This document shows positions 11,015 through 18,054 of a stretch of 64,000 nt of DNA, in pieces (within the stretch, counting starts at the first letter, position 1; every line of letters begins with the position of its first letter). The DNA is from Zhengella mangrovi. GTDB taxonomy: Bacteria > Pseudomonadota > Alphaproteobacteria > Rhizobiales > Rhizobiaceae. Under the pieces are notes generated by a model. That model ran no database searches and was not told the DNA's origin. It saw only the letters and a list, made by a program, of their open reading frames with translations. Location: assembly GCF_002727065.1 (NCBI RefSeq), contig NZ_PDVP01000005.1, positions 176,001 to 240,000 of the forward strand. Direction: 5' to 3'. A program made the position numbers and the translations under genes.

Positions 11015-11347
11015 ATGAAAAAAATTGTCATCGCGGCCATGGCCGTGCAATGGGCGTGGCTGGCCGCCGCGCAGGCCGCCCCGGCCTATGACCGGCAGCT
11101 GGAAGACGCCGCCAAGCGAGTGGTCGCCGAGCGCATCGGCGAGGTGAAGGCCGTCCTGCGCGGAACCTTCGCGGCCGGCCAGACGCCGGAATATTCGCAG
11201 CCCCGGCCGCGTCTGCTGCTCCATGCCGTTCGGCATTCCCGTCCGCTGTGGAACCATGGCCTCGCCCCGGCGATCGAGCCGCGCGCCGTGCGCCAGGTCT
11301 CGGTGGATCGCATCGTCTTCACCGGGTCGGTCATCGCGCAGGACTGA
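11015..11347 (+). CDS. Small putative secreted protein, unknown
   Basis: A 110-residue protein starting MKKIVIAAMAVQWAW with a predictable signal peptide cleaved after about residue 21 (AQA/AP). The mature part begins with a helical stretch (DRQLEDAAKRVVAERIGEVK), then becomes rich in Arg, Pro and His with no recognisable domain. GGGAGCC lies about nine bases before the ATG and an A+T-rich promoter-like region precedes it. The second half has less convincing amino-acid composition than the first, so a frameshift near position 11200 or a recently diverged tail cannot be excluded. Confidence 0.55.
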   Translation: MKKIVIAAMAVQWAWLAAAQAAPAYDRQLEDAAKRVVAERIGEVKAVLRGTFAAGQTPEYSQPRPRLLLHAVRHSRPLWNHGLAPAIEPRAVRQVSVDRIVFTGSVIAQD

Positions 11348-11413
11348 CGCCGACGGTTGCCCGCTCCGAAGGGCACCCTTGCCAAGCCTGCCGTCATGCG
11401 CCAATCAGGGCGC

Positions 11414-12181
11414 ATGAACGCACCCGTTTCCCCGCATGGACGCCTCCGTCTCGACCAGCTCCTGGCCGACAGGGGCCTCGTCGCCTCGCGCTCGCGGGCG
11501 CGCGACGCCATCGCGCGGGGCACGGTCACGGTCAACGGCGTTACGGCTGCCAAGCCCGGCCAGATGGTCGCTTCCGACGTGGCCATCGCCATTGCCGATC
11601 CGGCGCAGGGCTATGTCTCGCGGGCGGCGCTCAAGCTGGCTCCCGCCCTCGATGGCTTCGGGATCGATGTCGCCGGCGCCAACGCGCTGGATGTCGGCGC
11701 GTCGACAGGCGGCTTCACCCAGGTCCTGCTGGAGCGCGGCGCAGCCCATGTCACGGCGGTCGATGTCGGCCACGGCCAGATGCATCCGGAGCTTGCAGCC
11801 GATCCGCGCGTCATGGTGCTGGAAGGCCTGAACGCCCGCGATCTCGCGGCGTCCGACCTTCCGCGCGGCGCGCCGGACCTCGTCGTGTGCGACGTGTCGT
11901 TCATCTCGCTGAAGCTGGCCATGCCACCGGCGCTGGCGTTGGCCGCGCCCGGTGCCCGCTGCGTGCTGCTGGTCAAGCCGCAATTCGAGGCCGGCCGCGA
12001 GGCCATCGGCAAGGGCGGCCTGCTGAAGGACCCGGCACAGGGAACCGCCATCGCCGCGGATCTGCGCCTGTGGCTGGAAACCCGGCCGGGCTGGCGCGCG
12101 CTCGGCATCGCGCCGTCATCCATCGAGGGCGCCGACGGCAACCGCGAATTCCTTCTCGCCGGCATCAGGGACCGAGCATGA
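11414..12181 (+). CDS. tlyA: TlyA-family rRNA (cytidine-2'-O)-methyltransferase
   Basis: A 255-residue protein with an N-terminal S4 RNA-binding domain (about residues 8-68, RLRLDQLLADRGLVASRSRA) and an FtsJ-like methyltransferase domain whose SAM loop is ALDVGASTGGFTQVLL. The family 2'-O-methylates cytidines in 16S and 23S rRNA, although some members are annotated as haemolysins. ATG 11414 (MNAPVSPHGR) is preceded by CAGGG. The stop overlaps the next start by four bases (ATGA), so it is coupled to the RlmD-like gene. Confidence 0.88.
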   Translation: MNAPVSPHGRLRLDQLLADRGLVASRSRARDAIARGTVTVNGVTAAKPGQMVASDVAIAIADPAQGYVSRAALKLAPALDGFGIDVAGANALDVGASTGGFTQVLLERGAAHVTAVDVGHGQMHPELAADPRVMVLEGLNARDLAASDLPRGAPDLVVCDVSFISLKLAMPPALALAAPGARCVLLVKPQFEAGREAIGKGGLLKDPAQGTAIAADLRLWLETRPGWRALGIAPSSIEGADGNREFLLAGIRDRA

Positions 12182-13419
12182 CAGCAAGACTTCTCATCGA
12201 TCATCTCGGCGCCCAGGGCGACGGTATTGCCAACACGCCGCAGGGCCAGGTCTTCGTGCCGTTCACGCTGCCCGGCGAAATGGTAACCGTCCAGCCGGCC
12301 GGCAAGAAGCACGAGGCACTGACCGTGATCGATCCGTCGCCGGAGCGCATCGAGCCGCTCTGCCGCCACTTCACGGCTTGCGGCGGCTGCGCGTTCCAGC
12401 ACTGGCAGGCAGAGCCCTACCGCGCCTGGAAGCGCGGCCTGCTGGTCTCCGCCCTGCAGGCCCGGGGCATCGACGTGCCCGTCGGCGACCTCGTCGCCTG
12501 CGGTCCGGGAGAGCGCCGCCGCGTCCAGCTTTCCGCCAGGCATGGCGAGGGAGGCGCCGTGCTCGGCTTCCACGGTCCCTATTCCTACAGCCTGTTCCAG
12601 CTCGAGGAATGCCCGGTCACCGATCCGCGCATTGTCGCCGCCCTGCCGCAACTGCGCCGCCTGGCCGCGGTCATCGCCGGCCTGTCGAAACCCTTCCACA
12701 TGGTCGTGACGGTTACCGAGACCGGGCTGGACATCGCCGTGCGCAAGTCGGGCAGGCTTCCGGAAGCCGAGCGCCAGCGCGCCGCGAAGATCGTGCTGGA
12801 AAACCACTGGGCGCGCCTTTCCGTCGATGGCGAGATCGTGCTGGAACCGGTCAAGCCGCAGGTCCGCTTCGGCGCCGCCACCGTCGTTCCGCCGCCGGGC
12901 GGTTTTCTGCAGGCCGTCCCGGCCATCGAGGAGGCAATGGCCGCTGAGGTTGTCGGCCATCTCGGCAAGGCGAAACAGGCCGCCGACCTGTTTGCCGGGG
13001 CAGGGGCCTTCGCGCTGCGAATGGCCGGGCGCATGCAGGTCCACGCGGTAGAGGGCGACGGCCCGGCCCTGGCAGCCCTCGACGGCGGTTTCCGGGGCGC
13101 CGCAGGCCTGAAGAAAGTGACGGTGGAGAAACGCGATCTCTTCCAGCATCCGCTCCTGCCGCGCGAACTGCTCGGCTACGACGCGCTTGTCTTCGATCCG
13201 CCGCGCGCTGGCGCCGAGGCCCAGGTGAAGCACCTGGCCAAGGCCGACATCCGCAAGGTTGCCGCCGTGTCCTGCAACCCGGTGACGCTGGCCCGCGACC
13301 TGGAAATCCTCATCGCCGGCGGCTATCGCCTGCTGTCGGTGACGCCCTACGACCAGTTCCTGTTCACCGCTCACGTGGAGGCCGTCGCGCTTCTGGAAAA
13401 GCCGGTGCGGCGCCGCTGA
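12178..13419 (+). CDS. Class I SAM-dependent RNA methyltransferase, RlmD/RumA-like
   Basis: A 413-residue protein that would make 5-methyluridine in RNA. The iron-sulfur cysteine cluster CRHFTACGGCAFQH lies at about residues 61-74, the SAM region is DLFAGAGAFAL, and the catalytic cysteine is in AVSCNPVTLARDL. The N-terminal TRAM-like part is short. It starts in an ATGA overlap with tlyA, forming a two-gene rRNA modification unit. Whether the target is 23S rRNA U1939, U747 or another uridine is not decided by sequence alone. Confidence 0.88.
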   Translation: MTARLLIDHLGAQGDGIANTPQGQVFVPFTLPGEMVTVQPAGKKHEALTVIDPSPERIEPLCRHFTACGGCAFQHWQAEPYRAWKRGLLVSALQARGIDVPVGDLVACGPGERRRVQLSARHGEGGAVLGFHGPYSYSLFQLEECPVTDPRIVAALPQLRRLAAVIAGLSKPFHMVVTVTETGLDIAVRKSGRLPEAERQRAAKIVLENHWARLSVDGEIVLEPVKPQVRFGAATVVPPPGGFLQAVPAIEEAMAAEVVGHLGKAKQAADLFAGAGAFALRMAGRMQVHAVEGDGPALAALDGGFRGAAGLKKVTVEKRDLFQHPLLPRELLGYDALVFDPPRAGAEAQVKHLAKADIRKVAAVSCNPVTLARDLEILIAGGYRLLSVTPYDQFLFTAHVEAVALLEKPVRRR

Positions 13420-13516
13420 ATGCCGGCCGCGTCCGGTTGGCATGCCCGGGGCTCCGTGCTAACGGGAAAGTGGACCTGTGTGCGTCAGGTCGCGTCATGC
13501 TTGTGCCGGGGGAACT

Positions 13517-14659
13517 ATGAGGACAGGCTTGTTCCGCTTGGCGGCAAGGGACCGCCATGAAACCAATCGCGTCGCCACGCCGCTCGAACTGATGTTCGAC
13601 CTGGCGAGTGTCATTGCCATCGCGGCTGCGGCTGCGGGCCTGCATCACGGCCTCGCCGCCGGGCATCCATGGCAAGGCCTCCTGTCCTTCGCCATGGCCT
13701 TCTTCGCCATCTGGTGGGCCTGGATGGGCTACACCTGGCTGGCCTCCGCCTTCGGGAACGAGGGCATGCTGTTTCGTCTCATGACCATGGTGGCGATGAC
13801 GGGATCGCTCATCATTGCGGCCGGAATTCCCGAGATCTTCGAAAAGGGGCAATTTTACCTGACCCTGACCGGCTATGTCGTCATGCGCCTGGCGCTGGTG
13901 CCGCTTTGGCTGATGGCCGCTGCAGGTCATCCGGATCGCGGCCCGACCTGCCGGCGCTATGCCACGGGCATTGTCATCGCCCAGGTCTACTGGATCGTTG
14001 CTGTTCTCGGTTCAGGGCCGGACTCACCCTATGCGCTGCTGCTTTTTGGAATCGGGGTCCTGGTCGAGATCAGCGTTCCCGTCCTGGCCGAGCGACAGGG
14101 GACAACCGGCTGGCACCGTCATCACATCACCGAGCGCTATGGCCTGCTGAACATCATCGTCCTTGGCGAGTGCTTCCTGGCCACGGTGCTGGCGTTCCGG
14201 ACCGGGGCAGACCATGTGTCCCTGGCGGATCCGCTCCTGCACGCGGCGATCGCCTTCCTGCTGATAACCTTTGCCTTGTGGTGGATCTATTTCGGGAATG
14301 GAAACATCCTGGTCGGGGAGACCGGCCGCGAAGGATTCATCTGGGGCTACGGCCATGCCATCGTCTTCGCGGCAGGCGCCAGCCTCGGTGCCGGGTTTTC
14401 CGCCCTGGTCGAAGTTTCGGGCGGTCACGGCCACACCGCCCCCGCCGAGGGCATCGAACTGGCCATTGCCATTCCCGTTGCCGCCTATCTGGCGGGGGTC
14501 TGGCTCGTTCGCGACAGAACCGTCATGTCCGGCGCCGGACGCATTGTCCTGCCGGGTGGTGCGCTGGCTATCCTTGCCGCGGGGGCCTTCCTGCCCGCGC
14601 CCCTCGCTTGGATTGCCGCCCTGACCGTGTTGACCGCCGTTCTGCGCAATCGGTCTTGA
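13517..14659 (+). CDS. Low temperature requirement protein A (LtrA) family membrane protein
   Basis: A 380-residue multi-spanning protein with about ten hydrophobic segments and the family features ATPLELMFDL near the N-terminus and HHITERYGLLNIIVLGE in the middle. LtrA was named from a Listeria cold-sensitive mutant; its activity is unknown and a transport role is often assumed. ATG 13517 has GGGGGA a few bases upstream; an extension to 13478 is open but adds a cysteine-rich non-conserved stretch. It ends 15 bp from the convergent sirtuin gene. The family is patchy in Hyphomicrobiales, so it may be an accessory gene. Confidence 0.85.
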   Translation: MRTGLFRLAARDRHETNRVATPLELMFDLASVIAIAAAAAGLHHGLAAGHPWQGLLSFAMAFFAIWWAWMGYTWLASAFGNEGMLFRLMTMVAMTGSLIIAAGIPEIFEKGQFYLTLTGYVVMRLALVPLWLMAAAGHPDRGPTCRRYATGIVIAQVYWIVAVLGSGPDSPYALLLFGIGVLVEISVPVLAERQGTTGWHRHHITERYGLLNIIVLGECFLATVLAFRTGADHVSLADPLLHAAIAFLLITFALWWIYFGNGNILVGETGREGFIWGYGHAIVFAAGASLGAGFSALVEVSGGHGHTAPAEGIELAIAIPVAAYLAGVWLVRDRTVMSGAGRIVLPGGALAILAAGAFLPAPLAWIAALTVLTAVLRNRS

Positions 14660-14674
14660 TGCACCCTGTGCGCC

Positions 14675-15382
14675 TCAGGCCCGGCCGGCCAGGACACGCT
14701 CGACCCATTGCGGCACGATCGTCCCGGCGGGGCCGTGCACGGCCTCGGCGAAATCGGAGATGCCGAGCGATGGTTCGAGGTTGAGTTCCAGCGTGTGCGC
14801 CCCGGCGCGGCTCGCCTCCTGCACGAACTGTGCCGCCGGGTAGACATTGCCGCTGGTGCCGATGGATACGAACAGGTCGCAGCCGTTCAGCGCCCTGTAG
14901 ATGCGCTCCATCTGGTAGGGCATTTCGCCGAACCAGACGACATCGGGACGCATGAACCCCTTCGAGCCGCAATGCGCGCAGGCCGTGGACGGCGACAGGT
15001 CCGCCGCCGCGTCGCACCGGATGTTGCAATTGCTGCAGAACGCCCGCTTCAACTCGCCATGCATGTGGATGAGCCGCCGGGACCCGGCACGCTCGTGCAG
15101 GTCGTCGATGTTCTGCGTCACCAGCAGGAAATCGCCGCGAAACTCATGCTCCAGCCGCGCCAGCGCGGCGTGCGCGGCGTTGGGCGCGACCGTCGCGAGA
15201 CCGGCCCGGCGCTGGTTGTAGAAATCGTGCACCAGGGCCGGGTTGCGGGCAAAGCCTTCCGGCGTCGCCACGTCGTTCAGGTCCACCTTCGACCAGATGC
15301 CGTCCTTGTCGCGGAAGGTGTCCACGCCGCTTTCGGCCGAGACGCCCGCACCGGTTAGGATGACAATGGAGGAAGCCAGCAT
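14675..15382 (-). CDS. cobB: SIR2-family NAD-dependent protein deacylase
   Basis: A 235-residue sirtuin with all catalytic parts: ILTGAGVSAESGVDTFRD, QNIDDLHERAG, the catalytic histidine in HMHGE, and the zinc pairs CSNC and CAHC. The stretch HDFYNQRR carries the Tyr-x-x-Arg pair that in class III sirtuins such as E. coli CobB and SIRT5 binds succinyl-lysine, so desuccinylase as well as deacetylase activity is likely. I chose ATG 15382 because the longer frame overlaps the upstream DUF302 gene. It probably forms an operon with that gene, 13 bp away. Confidence 0.9.
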   Translation of the reverse strand: MLASSIVILTGAGVSAESGVDTFRDKDGIWSKVDLNDVATPEGFARNPALVHDFYNQRRAGLATVAPNAAHAALARLEHEFRGDFLLVTQNIDDLHERAGSRRLIHMHGELKRAFCSNCNIRCDAAADLSPSTACAHCGSKGFMRPDVVWFGEMPYQMERIYRALNGCDLFVSIGTSGNVYPAAQFVQEASRAGAHTLELNLEPSLGISDFAEAVHGPAGTIVPQWVERVLAGRA

Positions 15383-15395
15383 CGGCAATGCCGCC

Positions 15396-15785
15396 TCAGA
15401 TGGCCGCGACGGCCTTGGCCAGCAGGTCGCGCACCACGCCCGCCACGTCACCGAGCTGGACGTTCTCGATCGCCTGCATCGAGGCGACCGGGTCGACGGC
15501 GCTGACCGTCACTTCGCCGTCGCCGGTGGAGCGCAGTATGACGTTGCAGGGCAGCATGGCGCCGATCTTCGGCTCGACCTTGATCGCCTCGTTGGCCATC
15601 TTCGGATTGCAGGCGCCGAGAATGAGATAGTCCGGCATGTCGACGTCCAGCTTCTTCTTCATGGTCGCCTTGACGTCGATCTCGGTCAGAACGCCGAAGC
15701 CGGCATCCGAGAGCGCCGTGCGCGTACGCTCCACCGCCGAGGAGAAATCGGTTCCCGTGAGGGTGCGATCGATCGTGTAGGCCAT
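15396..15785 (-). CDS. DUF302 domain protein
   Basis: A 129-residue protein consisting of one DUF302 domain (MAYTIDRTLTGTDFSSAV to the LGACNPKMANEAI and GAMLPCNVILR stretches, which are the family core). Function is unknown; members have been linked with metal or stress contexts but nothing here shows that. AAAGGAGC lies six bases before the ATG. It is divergent from the AcoR-type regulator and is followed closely by the sirtuin gene. Confidence 0.86.
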   Translation of the reverse strand: MAYTIDRTLTGTDFSSAVERTRTALSDAGFGVLTEIDVKATMKKKLDVDMPDYLILGACNPKMANEAIKVEPKIGAMLPCNVILRSTGDGEVTVSAVDPVASMQAIENVQLGDVAGVVRDLLAKAVAAI

Positions 15786-15814
15786 GGGGCAGCTCCTTTC
15801 GGTAAAATATCACG

Positions 15815-15828
15815 ACATGAACACATGT
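15815..15828. promoter_or_regulatory. Inverted repeat upstream of DUF302 gene
   Basis: ACATG-AACA-CATGT is a perfect 5-bp inverted repeat with a 4-bp spacer, about 30 bp upstream of the DUF302 start and within the 190-bp divergent region shared with the regulator gene. It has operator-like geometry but no factor can be named. Confidence 0.25.
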
Positions 15829-15975
15829 AGTGCAAATAAGGTTCCATGCCAGTGGCACGCAAGCCTCGCCGCGTATCTGCTCATGGATTGTGCTATTGGA
15901 CAATCGGGCAGGATGGCGACTTCATGCTAACCTGCCGCGGCAGATTGACTGAGGCCATGGTGTCGGGAGGAGTCC

Positions 15976-17853
15976 ATGGTATCCAACAGTGCACATGTCC
16001 GCGAGATCGAACGGGTCATCGTGGGCGGCACGAGCCAGCGCGACGACGCTGTCGTGCGCTCATGGCTGCGTTGCGTCAACGACTACAAGATGGATCCGGC
16101 TTCAGCCCAGGAAGCCTACATCGTTCCGCACGAGATCCTGCGCGAACACCGCGACCAGGCCGAGGAACTGATATCGATCGGGAGGTCCGGCCTCGAAGCG
16201 CTCTTCAAGCAGGTCGCCGAACAGCACTATGTGCTGCTGCTGTCGGATGCCCGGGGCGTGACCGTCGACTTCATGGGCGACCTGACCTTCGACAACCAGT
16301 TGCGCAAGTCGGGCCTCTACCTAGGGTCCGAATGGTCGGAGAACCGTGCCGGCACCTGCGGCGTCGGCGCCTGCATGGTGTCCGGCGAACCGGTCATCAT
16401 CCACCAGGACGACCATTTCGATACCTGCCATATCGGCCTGACCTGCACGGCGGCGCCGATCTACGACACGCTGGGCGACCTTTCCGCCGTGCTCGACATA
16501 TCCCAGCTTCGCTCGCCGACGGCGAAGTCCAGCCAGTACCTGGCGCTTCACCTGGTCACCGCGTCGGCGCGGCGCATCGAACTGGCCAACCTGCTTGCCC
16601 GCACCCGCAACGAATGGGTGCTGCGCCTGTCGCGGTCGCCCGAGTTCATCGACGTCGATCCCGAGGCGGCCATTACGCTGGACGGATCGGGCCGCATCAC
16701 CGGCATGACGCATGGCAGCTTCAGCGCGCTGGCCCGGGCCATGAAGTTCCCGCTTACCGGGACCCGGGCCTATATGGGCGAGCCGGTATCGCGCTTCTTC
16801 GAGATGGACGTCGAGGACCTGCCGCGCTTCATGCGTGGCAAGCCGAAGGGCGAACGCATGCTGCGCACGCCCCAGGGGCACGTGCTGTTTGCCAGCGCAA
16901 TCGCCCCGGTGACGCGCTTCAATGCCTCGCCCCACCCCGCCAGGACCATTCCGCGTGCGCTGCGCGGCCTGGGCGACGGCGACGCGCGCGTGGCCGAGAT
17001 CCAGCGCCGAGCCGCCCGCCTGGCGGCCCGCGACATTCCCATCCTCATCCAGGGTGAGACCGGGTCTGGCAAGGAGCACCTGGCCCGCGCCATCCACGAC
17101 AGCGGGATCGGGGGCGGCCGGTTCGTTGCCGTCAATTGCGCCGCCATTCCCGAGAGCCTCATCGAATCGGAACTGTTCGGCCATGCGCCCCATGCCTTCA
17201 CCGGCGCGTCGCCGCGCGGCAAGGCGGGGCTCATCGAGGCGGCCGACGGAGGCACGCTCTTCCTCGACGAGATCGGCGATATGCCCCTGCCGCTGCAGGC
17301 CCGCCTGCTGCGGGTCCTGGCCGAAGGCGAGGTCGTTCCCGTCGGCGGCGTGGCGCCGCGCAAGGTCCGCATCCGGCTGATCTCCGCGACCCACCGGGAC
17401 CTGCGCGCCATGGTCGACGCCGGCGCCTTCCGTGCCGATCTCTTCTACCGGCTCAACGCGGCGACGCTCACCCTTCCGCCGCTGCGCGAGCGGGCCGATT
17501 TCGACCGTCTCGTCGATGGCCTGCTGGCCCGGGTCGCGGCCGAGCACGGCGATGACGTCCGCCTCTCCACGGCCGCCCGCGTGGCGCTCGCCTCGCACGA
17601 CTGGCCGGGCAACATCCGCGAGCTGTTCAACGTCCTGCAGGTCGCGGTGGCGCTCGCCGACGACGGCGAGATCACCCTCGATGCCCTGCCGGACAGCCTG
17701 CCGGCGCTGGTCGGTCGCCAGGCCCCGGCCGAGGCCGCGGAGACCTCGTTGCGCCAGCGCCTCGATGCCCTCGGCGGGAACGTCACGGCCCTGGCCCGCC
17801 AGATGGGCGTCAACCGCTCCACGATCTACCGCCGGCTCGGCCGCGCCAGGTAG
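15976..17853 (+). CDS. Sigma-54-dependent transcriptional activator, AcoR type (GAF-AAA+-Fis)
   Basis: A 625-residue enhancer-binding protein. Residues about 60-190 are a GAF-like sensor domain, about 205-300 a PAS-like segment, about 330-555 the AAA+ domain, and the end a Fis-type helix-turn-helix (VTALARQMGVNRSTIYRRL). Walker A is GETGSGKE at 360-367 and Walker B FLDEIGD around D431-E432. The sigma-54 contact loop reads HAFTGA at 406-411, with His in place of the first Gly of GAFTGA. The gene is followed by inverted repeats and a -24/-12 promoter leading into the monooxygenase gene, which is almost certainly its target. The inducer is unknown. Confidence 0.92.
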   Translation: MVSNSAHVREIERVIVGGTSQRDDAVVRSWLRCVNDYKMDPASAQEAYIVPHEILREHRDQAEELISIGRSGLEALFKQVAEQHYVLLLSDARGVTVDFMGDLTFDNQLRKSGLYLGSEWSENRAGTCGVGACMVSGEPVIIHQDDHFDTCHIGLTCTAAPIYDTLGDLSAVLDISQLRSPTAKSSQYLALHLVTASARRIELANLLARTRNEWVLRLSRSPEFIDVDPEAAITLDGSGRITGMTHGSFSALARAMKFPLTGTRAYMGEPVSRFFEMDVEDLPRFMRGKPKGERMLRTPQGHVLFASAIAPVTRFNASPHPARTIPRALRGLGDGDARVAEIQRRAARLAARDIPILIQGETGSGKEHLARAIHDSGIGGGRFVAVNCAAIPESLIESELFGHAPHAFTGASPRGKAGLIEAADGGTLFLDEIGDMPLPLQARLLRVLAEGEVVPVGGVAPRKVRIRLISATHRDLRAMVDAGAFRADLFYRLNAATLTLPPLRERADFDRLVDGLLARVAAEHGDDVRLSTAARVALASHDWPGNIRELFNVLQVAVALADDGEITLDALPDSLPALVGRQAPAEAAETSLRQRLDALGGNVTALARQMGVNRSTIYRRLGRAR

Positions 17854-17863
17854 GCCGGGGCGG

Positions 17864-17906
17864 CTGCAACACCCTGCAACAGGTGTTGCAGCCGATCCTG
17901 TTGCAG
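17864..17906 (+). promoter_or_regulatory. Candidate upstream activator sequence: two interleaved inverted repeats
   Basis: Two perfect 10-bp inverted repeats occur here. CTGCAACACC (17864-17873) pairs with GGTGTTGCAG (17882-17891), and CTGCAACAGG (17874-17883) pairs with CCTGTTGCAG (17897-17906). All four half-sites share TGCAACA/TGTTGCA. They start 10 bp after the regulator stop codon and lie about 75-115 bp upstream of the sigma-54 promoter, the normal position for enhancer sites of an AcoR-type activator. Confidence 0.75.
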
Positions 17907-17965
17907 CCGGACGCGCCATCTAATCCGCTTGCCTTTGATTTCAATGCCTTGACGGCCCGCCGTGG

Positions 17966-17982
17966 CTGGCACGCGCCTTGCT
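17966..17982 (+). promoter_or_regulatory. Sigma-54 (-24/-12) promoter of the monooxygenase gene
   Basis: CTGGCACGCGCCTTGCT matches the sigma-54 consensus TGGCACG-N4-TTGCW without a mismatch: GG at 17968-17969, ten bases, GC at 17980-17981. The expected transcription start is near 17993, leaving a leader of about 60 bases before ATG 18055. Confidence 0.88.
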
Positions 17983-18054
17983 GGGCAGGGGCATGGCGCG
18001 GCCGGGGAGACGCCGCGACCGTCATGGAAAACGAACAGTGGGAGTGAGAAAGAC

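Noticed and set aside
15853..15870. TGGCACGC considered as a second sigma-54 promoter upstream of the regulator
   Set aside because: The -12 element is missing: ten bases after GG the sequence is TC, not GC.
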